Part shown: positions 1 to 11,219 of the stretch, piece by piece
Layout: every line of letters begins with the position of its first letter
How positions within the stretch are numbered: position 1 is the first letter of the stretch
DNA from: Porphyra umbilicalis
Lineage: Eukaryota; Rhodophyta; Bangiophyceae; Bangiales; Bangiaceae
NCBI GenBank assembly: GCA_002049455.2
Contig: KV919051.1
Location: 1 to 64,000, forward strand
DNA length: 64,000 nt
Direction: 5' to 3'
Position numbers and translations under genes: made by a program
The notes under the pieces: model-generated
What the model saw: only the letters and a program-made list of their open reading frames with translations
What the model was told of the DNA's origin: nothing
Databases searched by the model: none

Positions 1-97
1 GCCGCCGGCGGGTGCGCCCGCGTGGCGGCTGCGCCCGCGGCGCCGCGCCCCGCGCCGGGCGGCGGCGCCCGCGACCGCGGCGGCGGCGGCGGCGGGT

Positions 98-1157
98 ATG
101 GCGCCGGCCGCCGCCGCCGCCGCGCCGCGCGCCGCGTCGGCCGCGCCCGCGGCGGCGGCGGCGGGCGCGTCGGCCGCCGCCGCCGCCGCTGCGGCCGCTG
201 CGGCCACCGCCGCCGCGGCCGCCGGCGGCGGCGGCGGCGGGGCGGTCGCGCGCCCCCCCCCCCCCCCCCCCCCCGCCGGCGGCGCGCCCACCGCCGCCGC
301 CGCCGCCAGCGCCACGGTGGCCGCCGCGGCGTCTGCGGCGGCGGCGGCGGCGGCGGTTGCGGGCGCCGCCGCGGGCGTGCCGCCGCCGCCGCCGCCCCCG
401 CCGCGCACAGGGTGCCTCGTCGGCGACGCCGTCTACAATGACCGCGGGCACCGGGTGTGTGGGGTGCGGAACCAGCGGGGCAACTTGTGTGGGCGCATCG
501 GCCGGTGTCCCTTCCACCCCCGCCGGGGGGGGGGGGGGGGGCGCCGCCGGGGGGGGGGGGGGGGCGGGGGGGGGGCCCCGCCCCCCCCCGCCCCCGCCGC
601 CCCCGTGCCGCCGCCGGGGGCGCCGCGCGCACCGGCGGCGGCGGCGGCGGCGGCGGCTGGTGCCGCCGCCGCCGCCGCTGCCGCCCCCACCCCGCCCCTG
701 TCGGCCCGTCGGGCGCCGTCGGCGGGTGCGGCGGGGGCGGCGGGGGCGGGGGCGGGGGCGGCAGCCGCCGGTGGGGTCCCCCCCCCCCCCCGCCCACGGG
801 GGGTGGTGGCGGCGGGGGGTGGCACCCCCCCCCCCCCCCCCCGGCGCGGCGGCGCGCGAAGCGGCGCTCGCCGCCGCCTATGCGGCCCGCCGGTCGGCGT
901 TGCCCGCGCGCGGGACCCCCCCCCCCGCTCCCGGTACAAGGCGGCGTGGTCCAAGGCGGAGCACGGGCGCTTCCTCGCCGCCCTCCGGTCCCACGGGAAG
1001 GGCCGGTGGATTGCCATTGCCGCCGCCGTCGGGTCCCGCACGGCGGTGCAGTGTCAGAGCCACGCCCAAAAGTACTATGCGCGCGCGGCGGTGCCGCTCG
1101 AGCGGCGGCGGCGCGGCTCCATCTACGATGAGGAGGAGGGGGGGGGGAGGGGAAGGG

Positions 1158-1189
<32 letters not shown>

Positions 1190-1223
1190 CCGCCGCCGCT
1201 GCACCGCCGGTCGGCGTGGGCGT

Positions 1224-1254
<31 letters not shown>

Positions 1255-2104
1255 GTGGCGTCGCTGCCGCCGCCGCCCGCCTCGTCTGTCGCGCGCCCGT
1301 CTGTGGCGGCAGCGGTCGCGGCGGCCGTGGCGGCCGCGGCGCCGGCCGTGCCGCCGCCGGCGGTGCGGGCCGTCGCGCCGGCCGCCGCGCCGGCGGCGGC
1401 GGCGGCGGCGGCGCGGATGGCGGCTCCAGCGCCGCCGCCGGCGGCCACGCCACTGGCAGCGCCAGGAGCCGCAGCGGCGGCGGCGCCCCCCCCCCCCCCC
1501 CCCAACTCCCCGCCTCTGGCGTCACCGCCTCCGCCGTCCCCCCCCACCCCCGGCGGACCCCCGCCCCCCCCCCCCCCATCTACCCGTGGGCGCTCCCCCC
1601 CCCCCCCCCCCTCCCCCCTGGCTCGTCCCCCCCCCCCTCTGCGCTCGCCCCCCCCCCCCCCCCCCCCCCCCCACCGCCACCGGCGGCACCGGGGGCACCA
1701 CCGCGGCGGGGGCCTTCCCCCCCCCCCCCCCCCCCCCCCGCCGGCGCACCCGCCCCCCACGTGCACACGTTGCTCCCCCCCCCCGGCTCGCTGCTTGCGC
1801 TGGTGCACGACGCCCCCCCCCCCCCCCCCCCCCCCCCCGCCGCGTCACCGTCCACGCCAATGGGGTGGCGGGGGGGGCCGCCCGCTGCGCGTGCCGGGGA
1901 GCATGGCCGCCTTTTTCGCCGCCGCCGCCGCGGCGCTCGCGGGGCCCGCCGCCCCCCGGGGGGGGGGGGGGGGGGGGAGCCCCGCCCCCCGCCCTCTGCC
2001 GCGCATTCACGCGCAGCGGGGGGGAACTCCTCGCCGTCGAGGAGATGTGTGCGGACGATGAGTTGTGGGTGTCGGGCGGGGCTGAGTTTGTGTTTCCGCC
2101 GTGA
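98..2104 (+). CDS. MYB-like SHAQKYF-type DNA-binding protein
   Basis: Putative nuclear transcription factor of about 668 residues. A single MYB/SANT repeat lies at roughly residues 280-330. It contains AWSKAEHGRFLAALRSHGKG and SHAQKYYAR, the hallmark of one-repeat SHAQKYF MYB proteins (CCA1/RVE-like in plants). A Cys/His cluster at residues 106-140 has spacing C-x14-C-x9-C-x5-C-x2-H and ends in GRCPFH; it looks like a small zinc-binding module, but I cannot name the family. The rest is Ala, Pro and Gly low complexity encoded by GCC repeats and poly-C/poly-G runs up to 30 bases long. The frame was chosen because one frame carries both motifs; it ends at a TGA after EFVFPP. Run-length errors could shift the sequence after the MYB repeat, so the C-terminal half is uncertain. 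Target genes cannot be inferred. Confidence 0.6.
253..274. repeat. Poly-C tract, 22 bases
   Basis: Uninterrupted run of 22 C. It lies inside the MYB-like gene, where it encodes a proline run between Ala-rich segments. It is a likely polymerase-slippage or sequencing-error site. Confidence 0.9.
1155..1184. repeat. Poly-G tract, about 30 bases
   Basis: Uninterrupted run of about 30 G just after the MYB repeat, encoding a glycine run. It is long enough to form G-quadruplexes, and its true length is doubtful. It is the most likely place for the MYB-like reading frame to be wrong. Confidence 0.9.
1648..1672. repeat. Poly-C tract, 25 bases
   Basis: Run of 25 C in the 3' half of the MYB-like gene, one of several between 1490 and 1840. 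Together they make a proline-rich tail whose frame cannot be trusted. Confidence 0.9.
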
Positions 2105-2438
2105 GGGGGGGGGGGGGGGGCGGGGGGTGTGTTCTTGGTGCGTGGGCGCGGTGGCGCGGCCGCCCGCGTGCGGGGCGCGGGGCCGGCGGTCGGTGTGGGG
2201 TGCTTGCGGTGGCGGCACCCGCCGCCGCGGCGGCGGCCGCCGCGCACCGCCCCGGTGGCGGTTTGCCGGGTACCGCCGCGGCCGTCGCGGTGCCGCACGC
2301 GGCCGCGCCGCAGCGCCGGCGGGGGCAATGCCCGTCACCGGGCATTGCCGAGCCGGGGCGCCTCCGCCACGCCCGCCGTCGGCGGCGGTGCGGGCGGCGG
2401 GCGGCGGGTGGCGGTGGCACCGGGCCGTCGACGGTGCG

Positions 2439-2488
<50 letters not shown>

Positions 2489-3769
2489 CCGCACCGCGTC
2501 GGCCGCTGCGGGCGTGGCCGCGTGCCGCCCGCGGCGGGCGCGCGGCCGGCGTGGCCCCCCTGGGTTTGCTCTTTGGAGGGGGGGGGGGAGGTGTCGCGCC
2601 GCACGCGCGTGCTCGGCGGGTGGCCGCGTGGTCGGGGCGGCGGCCGCCCACCCGCGCGCCGGCCGTGGGGTCGCCGCTGCGCCATCGGTGGGTTCCGACC
2701 CCCCCGTCTGCCGCCGCCGGTCGGACGACGCGTCGTCCTTGTCGGCGTTCCACGGCCCGCCGGCGACGGGGTGACGGCGCGTCTGCTTGCCGTCACGCGC
2801 ACGCCCTTGCCGCGCACGGACCACGGCGCACCCTCGTGGACGTGGCGGGCGGTGGCCTGCCGCCGGCCGCCGCCAGTCTCCATCCCACGCCCGTGTCACT
2901 GGCAAGCCTCGCGCCGTCCGTCGCGTCCCACCGGCGACCGGCGCGTGTCGGTGGCGGGCCCGACCGCCCGCGGCGGTTCAGGCACGCAGACGGCTGCCGA
3001 GGTGCACGCGGCCATCCTGGGGTTGGTGTCGGCTGCCTGTCGCGGGCGGCGATGAGCGTGCGGTGGCTGGGGACCGCCGGTACCACGCCGCCGTTTCGTT
3101 GGCATTGAGGCGTCGCAAGCGATAGTGGGGGGGGGTTCCGTCTAGGCACCTCGCCGCGGTTGGGGCGGCCGTGAACGTGCGTCGCGGGGAAGCAGGGTAG
3201 ATGTTGCGACACGGGCGCCGACCACGACAGTGAGGCGCCGGTAGAGCTCCCGCCGAGGGGATATGGTCGCGTCCCTGATACAGTCAAGCCGCGGGTGGCC
3301 GCACCCGGCAGCCGGCGGCGCCACGGGTGCCTCTGCGGTGGGGGCGAACCGGTGTATAGCGCCCTCACAGCGAGCGCAACGGGCGCGCGGACGCACGGCG
3401 GGCGTGACAGGGGCGGGTGTATCGACCACCTTTGCCACGTCGCAAGCCAAACACTCGGCGAGGACTTCGTCTCGCAAATGTCTCAGAATATTCTGTTCAA
3501 ATGAGGTACTCACTGCGGAATAGTCATTATGACGAGATTTTACAAATTCTTTGGGCGAGATTCTGTGATTTTGTGGGCAGCAGCGATGGTTGGTTTGATG
3601 AAACCAACAGTGCAATTTCGGCTTGCATTGCAAGGCCGGGGCGCCCCCACGTCTTGCCTGGCAGATCAGCCGCTCGGCCGACGCTTCTGCGACGCGGCGC
3701 GGGGCACCCCAATTGAGCCGCCGCCGCCGAACGGCCGCGACGGCAGCGGCGGCGCTTGCGCGTCAAAAA

Positions 3770-3945
3770 CGCCCGCGGGCGCCGGGCGCCCGCGCGCGCC
3801 GCGTTTGAACACTCCAATGCGCGCGAGGCGGGGGCCGTGCCGCATGCCCGCCACCCCCCCCCTCTCCCCTACTCCTCGACCCCCCCCCTCCTCCCCGCAG
3901 CACAGATCTGCGCCTGTGGGCCCCGACGCTGTCGGTAGTGCAGTG
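3770..3945. repeat. Diverged direct repeat A, copy 1
   Basis: Matches 4440-4620. The clearest block is a pyrimidine-rich run (ccctctcccctactcctcga), followed by a cccgcag and a cagatctgcg-like word, ending near ctgtcggtag. The second copy has the same order of blocks with many substitutions. Boundaries are by eye. Confidence 0.45.
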
Positions 3946-4439
3946 CTCGTTAAGGGGCGCAGGACGCATTTGGTGTTTTTTTCTGCGGACCCATCTGCAC
4001 AGCGGTTGCGCTCGACGTTGTTTTGTGAAATTGCCGAGCCCCATGCGGCCAAGGGACCACTGTTGCGGAGAGCCGATGGACACAGAGACTGGATCCATCC
4101 ATACTGGCGGTGCTCGTGGATAGTTCTGCATCTTTTACATCCGACGCGCGGCTTCCTCATCCTCGACGAGAAACAACGCTACAGGAGGCTGTGGTGCGCC
4201 TTTCGGTCTCTCTAGGACGTGGCGTTGTCGCCATGGTCTGCGTCCCCTCACGGCGCTTCTGGAGTACCGAGGCGCACTTTCATTCTCATAGAGAGACCGC
4301 AAGTCCAACTACGACATCTGAGCACGAATAACCTGCCCCCCCAGCACCATAGGAGAGGGTTCGCAGTCGACTGTGGCGTCATTCCACAAAACCCATGCCA
4401 ATTGTGTTCACCGATCATCGAGAAGCACTGCGCGGCGGC

Positions 4440-4620
4440 ACCTTTCGCGCTGGCCCCCGCGGGCGCGGCGCGGTCACGCGGCGGCAGCGCGCCGCGCGGC
4501 ACCCGGGCGGCGGCGCAGGGTGCGCCCACACGCCCCCCCCCCTCCCCTACCCCCCGACCCCCCCACCCCACCTCCCGCAGCGCAGACCTGCGTCAGTGAG
4601 CCCCGCAGTCGCCGACAGCG
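4440..4620. repeat. Diverged direct repeat A, copy 2
   Basis: Second copy of the block at 3770-3945, about 670 bp downstream in the same orientation. The pyrimidine run, the ctcccgcagcgcagacctgc segment and the gtcgccgacagcg end all correspond. The pair could be remnants of duplicated exons with their acceptor tracts, or of a repeat element. Confidence 0.45.
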
Positions 4621-4734
4621 GCGCCTTTCGCCGCAGCCCGCATGGGCGCGGGGCAGTCCCGCGGCGCCGCCGCGCCGCGGGCCGCCCGCGTGGCGACGCT
4701 GCCGCCCCCCGCGGCGTGCCGCCCGCGCCCGCCG

Positions 4735-4805
4735 CGTGCCGCAGGGGGGCCACCGCCCGCCAGTGGGCGGCGGGTGGCGGCCGCGGGGCGCGCCCGACCG
4801 GGGCA
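4735..4805. repeat. Diverged direct repeat B, copy 1
   Basis: About 70 bp matching 5202-5275. Shared words in order include gtgccgcagg (gtgtcgcagg in the other copy), gggccaccg, ggcggcgggtggcgg and ggggcgcgcccg (ggggcgcgccca in the other). Spacing between copies is about 470 bp. Confidence 0.5.
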
Positions 4806-5201
4806 CCCCACCACGCCGGCCGCGCGCGCCGCGCGCGCGCCTCGGCAACGTGCGCGGCGGTCGCCGCGCGCGCGGTGGACGGGCCGCCGCCCGCCGCCCG
4901 TGGCGCCAGTCTGGGCGGGCAAAGTGGCGGTTACCGACCGGGCCTCGCTGGGGTATCCCGTCCCACCGCGCCCGGCCGCTGCCGCGTGCGCGCGCGCGCC
5001 CCCCCGCGGGTGCCAGCCAGCCAGTGCTGCGTCGGATTTGCCGACTTGGCGCGAGGGACCGACGCGGCGCGCGGATCCGCGCCAGTGGGCCCGTTGGGCC
5101 CGCCCCGACCATGCGCAGGGCGGGCGCGCGGCGACGCTGGGCGTCACGCCGCTCGGGCGGCGCCGCCGCAGCCGTCGCAGCGCGCGGCCTGCGTCCGCAG
5201 C

Positions 5202-5275
5202 GTGTCGCAGGAGGGCCACCGACGGCCGGGGGGCGGCGGGTGGCGGTTGTGGGGCGCGCCCAGCTGGGGCGCCTC
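5202..5275. repeat. Diverged direct repeat B, copy 2
   Basis: Second copy of the segment at 4735-4805, same orientation. Flanking sequence also resembles the flanks of copy 1 at lower identity, so the duplicated unit may be longer, from about 4680 and 5125 respectively. Confidence 0.5.
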
Positions 5276-5603
5276 GCCGCGCTGTCCGCGCGGCCGAGCA
5301 CGCGCTGCGGCGAGGCACGCGTTGAGGGGCGCGCCCGCACCGTTGAAGGGACGCCCACCGCCCGCGGCGCAGGTCAGTGGGCGCCGTCTGGCCACAACCG
5401 ACCTTGCCTCCTCTCCGTCGTCTGCTCCGCTGCTCGCGTCGATCGCAGCGTTTGCCTGCCCGCCGCTATCCACCTCCTCAGCGGCGTTCCCCACTCGGTG
5501 TGACGGGCGTGGTGCTGCCCCTCATCCCTCTCCCGCCCCTTTTTCCCTATCTACCCCCCCACGCCGGCACCTCTGCCATTGACAGCGTGCCCCGCGGATC
5601 TCC

Positions 5604-8600
5604 ATGCATGCCCCCCTCTCCCACGCAAGCCTGCCGGCGGCGGCGCTCTACGCGCGGGGCCACGCCACCGCCGCCCCCGCCATCGGTCGTGGCGCCGATC
5701 CCGCCACACTGCGCGGCCGCAGCGTTGACTCCTCGTCGCCGCACCGGGCGTCTGTATCAGTAGACGCCCGCGAGGACGATCGTACCGGCGCGGCAGCTGC
5801 CGCCGATGCGTCGGCGACGCCCGCTGCGCCGGTGGTCATGGCGCGTCCCGGGGTCACCGCGGGACGTGCCGTTGAAGCGGCGTCGGACGCGGTGGTCTCT
5901 AAGGAAGCCGCCCCCGCCGCCGCGGCCGCCGACGGCGCCGCGGTGTCGCCGCCCTTGGACGGCTGCGCCGCCGCCGGCAGTGAAAATGGCGGCGCTGCCG
6001 CCGCTGTGGAGGTCGGGAGCGGCGAGGATGACGCGGCGGGCGCCGCGTCGGACTCCGGCGGAGCGGTCGAGTCGAGGCTGCTGCCGCCGCCTCCCGCTGC
6101 CGCCGCTGTCGCGCGTGCGGTGCGCTGCGGCGCGTCCACGGACGCCGTCGACGCGGCCGACGGCTGCGCAACAGGGGTGGTGGCGGCGGCAGCGCCGCAA
6201 CCGCCGCCGCTACCCGCTGACGCCGATGATTCCGATGAGGACGTCGCGCTTGAACGGTGGTTGGACCTCTTTGTGCCGATCGCCTCCGTCGCCGCAAGCC
6301 TCGCGAACACTTCAGTCACAACGCCGACGCGCGTCACCTCATCTGCGGTGGTAGAGATGGAGGGGGAAGGGCGTCGAGCGCACGCCCCGAAGGTGGAAGC
6401 CAACGACGAAAGAGTCGCCATGATCAATGACTGCGCCAACATCAACATCATGCTCATCATGGCGGCCGAAGCGACGCTCGCCGACGCGGTTGTGACGGCG
6501 CTGGAGCCGTCGGCGCGCGGACGCCTGGCGGCGACCGCCGCGTCGGCGCCCGTGCGCCGTGCCGCAGCGGCGGCGTCAGTGGCGGCGACCGGCCCGGACG
6601 TGCTGGACGCCGCCGCCCCGTCTGGTTTGACCGCCGTCGTTTCGACGGCGTCCGTGCTAGCCACAGACGCGGTAGTGGCGTTGGCGGTCGCCGAACAAGC
6701 CGACGCGGTCCTGGCCGCCGCCGCTGCCGCTCGTCGGCGGCCTAACACGCATGGCAACACTGGCAGCGGCGGCAAGGCGTCCCCCCCCTTCCCCACGGTC
6801 ATGGCAGCGCTGCGAGCGGTCATCGGCGGATCGGCCGCCGCCCTCGTAGACGCGTGTGCGCGGCAACTGACGGCGGTGGCGTTACGGCGCGGGGCGGCGG
6901 GAACCCCCCTCGCCCGCGCCCAAACCATCGCTGCTCACCTCGCCGTCGGCCTCACGCCCGTGTCGGTGGCGACACTCGACGAAGTACACAGCTCGGAGGA
7001 TTTTTTCGAGCTCAGTTGCGCCGCGGCGGCGGCCTTGGAGAGAATTGGCCGCGGCGGCGGGGGCGGCGGTGACGGCAGGGGCAGCGGCGGCAGCACAGCC
7101 GCGCAGCAGGACAGGGCGGCGGCTTCGTCCGGGGCGGCCACGCCGCGCGCAATGGCGCGCACCCCCGACGCGGGCGTCGCCGAGGCGGCCGCCCTACGGG
7201 CGGCGCTATGGCGGTTGGGGTGGAGCGCGGAAATGCTGGCCAGGCCGCTGTTCGGGGATTGCAAGGCGGCGGGCAAGACGGTGGACGGGGCGAGTGGCGC
7301 GCGCGCCGCTACTGCTACGGAAGGCGTCGGCGGAGATGCGTCAGCTGGCTGCACCACAGTGACGGCCGACGCGACCGGCGGCAATGCGCGGGCCGGCCGC
7401 ACCTGTGTGAAGGCCGGACCGACCGGCGGCGATGCGCCGGCTGGCAGCACCCCGGTGGCGGCCGATCCGACCGGCGGCGATCCGGCGTCGGCCTCGGCGA
7501 CGGGCAAGAGTGCTGACGCGCCCGCGGCGGGCTCGTCCGTGGAGGCAGCACACGAGCAGCCCACCGTCCGAGGGTACGGTGCTCCGGCCGAGGTGCCGCT
7601 GCGCGCCGCCCAAGCGCCGGCAGGCAGCACCCCAGCAGCGGCCAATACGACCGGCGGCGAGCCGGCGTCGACCACGACGGCCGCCGAGGGTGCCGACGCG
7701 CCCGTGGCGGCCTCGCCCGTGGCGACCACACAAGCGCTGCCAGCCATTCAAGGGTGCGTCAAGCCGGCCGCCGCGCCGCCGCGCGCCGCCGACGTTTCTC
7801 CTGTGAAGCCGCCGCCACCGCCGCCGCCGCCGGCCCGGTCAACGGAGGAGGGAGCCACTACGGCCCCGCGACGGACCAAGGCGCAGCGGCGCGCGGGCCG
7901 ACGAGGCCGCGCGAGCGTCCCGTCGCGGGCCAAGGCCACTGCTGCTGCCGCCGCGTCGCTCGCGACGGCCGCGGTCGCCGCGTCTGGGTCGGCTCCCCAG
8001 CCGGCGACGGGCGTCGTGGATGCCCCCGCCGAGCAGGAAATGGTGGGCGGTGGGAACACCACCCAACAGGCGGCAGCGGCGGCGGTCGTCAATGCCGAGC
8101 CGCCGTCGAACAAGGGTGCGGCATTGGTGCATGACACCGCCGAACCGTGTGCAAGGGGCGGTGGGGATTCCCCCCCAAAGGCGGCGGTAGCGGCGGCAGT
8201 CGTCGATACCGAGCCGCAGTCCAACAACGGTGCGGCACCCGACCCGGTGGGCAAGGGCGTGATCGCACACCCGGTCGGCGACCCGCCGCCGTGCGCGCTC
8301 CAAGGCGAGAGCAATCTCGACGTGGAGGACAGCGACGTCGATCCGGGGATGAGCGACGCCGCCCTCGCCGCCCGCTGGGAAACGCAGGCGCTGGACAACA
8401 CTGCCGCGACGGCCGCGTCCATGGATGGCGGCGGGAACGGCGACGGCAGCGGCGGCGGCACCGACGACGCTGGCGGCGCCAGCAGCGTCGAAAGCACCTA
8501 CGACAATATGGGCCCCCACGGCAGCAACGCCTCGAGCGGCAGCCCCCGTGACAGCGGCCCGCCGTCGCCGCCGCTCGAGGGCTTCCGCCAGTGCTCCCCA

Positions 8601-10072
8601 CCCCCGCCGCCCGGCGCTGCCAGTGCCGCTCCGACCCCCATTCGCTGCTCATCCCTCTCTGACACCGCCGCGGAGGCGCCGCACGACGGGGTGCTGCCCT
8701 CGTCCTCCATCCTCGGGGGGTCAACTGTGGACGGGCGGGGGGCTCCTGCCGTCATGGACTGCGGTCAGGGTCGTCTGCCTGCCATCGATGAAGGCGACCG
8801 TGCCGGTGCTGGGGCGGCGGCACTGCCATCGGCTTTGGGTGACGAACGGTCTGGTGGGGGGGTCTCGGCTTGGACGCCGGGTGCTCCCCCTGCTCCCACG
8901 TCGGCGCCGCCTCTCCGCGTTTGTCCTCTGACCTGCGAAGGTGATGGTAGTCACGGTGAGGGCGCTGCCAGCGGCGATGCCATCCTTTTCTGGCCTCGCG
9001 TCGTACCGGGCACCGGTGACACCGACAGAACTGCGGTCGGCGCGACCGACGTGTTTGCGATCGGGCGGGGCGGTGGCGACGCCCAGGCGAGCACGTCAGG
9101 CCCGCTGGGCCCCTCGCAGATGCCTATGAACAGCAGTATCTGGGGCACCGCTGGTGGGCCGCGCCGTGCCACCGCCCTCTTTTCGGCCTTGCCCACGGCG
9201 AACGACGTCTGGGCGGCGCCCAACGAGACGAGCGCGGCCACGACGCTGCACGCCGTGGATCCAGTGTCGCTGCTCGGCGGCCCGTCGCTGACCCCCCCTC
9301 GGTGGCTGCGTCCCATCTACCGCGCCGCCTCCCCCCCCGCGTCGGTGGAAGCGCACCCCTTAGGACAGCTGACCCACTTTGGCGTCGCGCACGTGGTGGC
9401 AACGGTGCTCGACGCGGGCCCCTCCGTCGATGGGGGCATCCTCCCGCCAGTGGCCCCCCACCTCACCATGGCCGCGTGGGCCGGCTGGCAAGCCGCCGCC
9501 GCCGCCGCCGCGGCCGCTGACCTGCGCGCGCCCGTCACCCCGCTGCCGTCGGCGACGGCGCCCGCCGACGGGGGCGCGGTGGCGGCGGCGGCGGCGGCGG
9601 CGCGCCTCGCGGGCGCCCTGTGGTCGGCGCGCTACGGTCGGTCCGGCCCGCCGCCGCTGCCGACGCGATTGCTCGTGCACCAGTGGGTGGGGGACGGGCG
9701 CCTCGGTTCTGACGTGGCCATCGGCGCGCTCGTCCTCCTCGACGCCGTCGGGCGGGCGGCGCCGGGGGTGGGCGGGGGCGGTCCGGGGGAGGGGCCGTCG
9801 CCGCACCTGCTGCTCGTGGCGCTGCGCGTGGCGGCGGCGGCGGGCGGCGGGGTGGCGCCGCCCGCCGGCGGGGGGGCGCCGCCCGGGTGGCGGGTGGTGG
9901 AGGGGGGGGGGCCTACGTGGGGGGGGAGGGGGGGCTCCCCGAGCTCGAAGCCGCATTTGTGGCGCTGCTCGGCGGGACCCCGCGCCTGCGCCGGTCGACC
10001 GTGGACCGGTGGGGGTGGCTGGTGGCCGGCTGGTCCGCCGCTCTAATGGGCGTGTCGCCCAAGACGCGCTGA
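5604..10072 (+). CDS. Long low-complexity protein with C-terminal PHO80-type cyclin box
   Basis: About 1490 residues, mostly Ala/Gly/Pro-rich and probably disordered. The only recognisable fold is at the C-terminus, from about 9360. QLTHFGVAHVVATVLDAG is followed by PTRLLVHQWVGDGRLGSDVA, then a LLLVALRVAA helix and, after a frame change, YVGGEGGLPELEAAFVALLG. This order matches PHO80/P-U type cyclins: a hydrophobic helix, the L-LL-ALRVAA 'RLLLTALMVAAK'-like helix, then 'yA-VGGis-ELN-LE--FL'. The frame change falls in a run of ten G at 9902-9911. Sequence after it continues in the neighbouring frame to a TGA at 10070-10072, ending SPKTR. I read this as one gene with a miscounted run. A cyclin of this class would partner a CDK, but phosphate, cell-cycle or other roles cannot be told apart. 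The start codon is the first ATG of the frame and is uncertain. Confidence 0.55.
7325..7490 (+). repeat. 48-bp tandem repeat coding a 16-residue unit
   Basis: Inside the cyclin-box gene. The word gaccggcggc recurs at 7373, 7421 and 7469, exactly 48 bp apart. The encoded unit is close to TGGDAPAGSTPVAADP. A fourth, more diverged unit precedes 7373 and a dispersed one lies near 7617-7665. In-frame period and low complexity suggest a recently expanded linker. Confidence 0.7.
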
Positions 10073-11219
10073 GGCGGAGAGGGCGGGGCGGCGGTCGTAG
10101 TGCTGATTGTTGGTTGGTTGGTTGGGGGGCTTGCCGGTGTGCTTGCGGCCGGGGGTGTTACCCACTGGTCCTTGGTCACGCTGGCTCTGCGTTATGCGTT
10201 TTCCGAGTGTGTTTTTTTAGGGTTCTTGATGGGCTACATTCCATCGTCGTCGTTTTGTCTGCTTGCATGTGGTGTTCCTTCTCGAGTGAACAGCTTGTAG
10301 CAGCTGAGCTCGGAGCTCCTGTGCAACAGACGGCGACGCTTCTCGCACAGCAAGAAGAGCCGATTCCGATGCAACAAACTCGGGATTGAACGGAAGGGTG
10401 CAGCCAATCTCTCGAAAATCCCGCGCTCCAACGGTTGCAAACGAGTTCCAAATCGGCCTCTGGGTCACTCTGGCGACCCCGCCGAGGCCGATTTGAAACA
10501 CTTTTGCACCAGTTGGAGTGCGGGACGGTTGAGCGCACGGCTGTATCAAGAAAAATGGCACGGTAGAGGTCAGGAGCGCCCGAAAGAGACCACCAAGCAC
10601 AGGTCGCAAAGACCATACGTACGGGCTTCGTCTGTGAGGGGACGATGCATCCAAACAGACTGATGGACATGATCCCCTTCGGAACTGGCGGTACGCGGGG
10701 GTGGCGCGGCTGCCGTCAGCAAGACAAACGCGCCGCTGCACCCAGTCCGCCCAAAGTGGCCCACCTGCGGACATGTACGCCACGTGGAGGGCACACGACA
10801 AGTCCAGCTCCGCTGCGAATTGTACCTGAATTTTGCAGTGTCTGGCGACCGGCCGCTCTCTGATGTTTGGCGCACGTGGTGGCGCTCGTCCTTCGCAGAC
10901 GGGTCGCGGCTGGCGTCACGCACGGCCGTCGTCAGCCTGCCGCACGCTGCACGGGTCGGTGGCGCCGGCGCTCCCCGCCTGGCCGCCCGCTGTCGCGGTT
11001 CCCCGGTGTCGCCTCGTCCCGTTGTGGGCACACTGTCGCCCCTTTCTTGTTTCTTTTCCTTGCATCGATCTCGGGTGGCGCTGCGCTGGTGACAAGAGCT
11101 GGCGGAGCGAGCGGCCCGGCGGGAGGCGCACCCCCCCCCCCCCCCCCCCCACCGACGGTTGAGGAGACCGCCGCACCGCGGCGGGCTCGGCCGTCGGTCG
11201 CCCCGCGCCGTCGGTCAAC
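10073..11219. other. Intergenic, no gene supported
   Basis: About 1.1 kb between the cyclin-box gene and the glycosidase-like gene. It is less GC-rich near 10180-10640. It contains the hairpin at 10449-10495 and a 20-base poly-C run at 11131-11150, about 70 bp before the next start codon. No conserved protein motif was seen on either strand. Confidence 0.5.
10449..10495. other. 12-bp perfect inverted repeat (hairpin)
   Basis: caaatcggcctc at 10449-10460 is the exact reverse complement of gaggccgatttg at 10484-10495, with a 23-nt loop. It lies about 380 bp downstream of the cyclin-box gene. It could be a transcript 3'-end structure or the trace of a small inverted-repeat element. Confidence 0.6.

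Larger units (their letters stand above)
2105..5603. other. 3.5-kb stretch without a recognisable gene
   Basis: Open frames exist on both strands, but they are the Arg/Pro/Ala/Gly-rich shadows expected of GC-rich DNA, and none shows a family motif. Two less GC-rich patches stand out, near 3460-3640 and 3940-4420. They have ordinary base composition but short frames, and could be untranslated sequence, small exons or old insertions. The interval also holds the diverged direct duplications listed separately. Confidence 0.5.

Noticed and set aside
1-2900. Many long Arg/Pro/Ala/Gly open frames on both strands
   Set aside because: They are frame shadows of GCC repeats and poly-C/poly-G runs in DNA almost free of stop codons. 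Only the frame with the Cys/His cluster and MYB repeat was kept.
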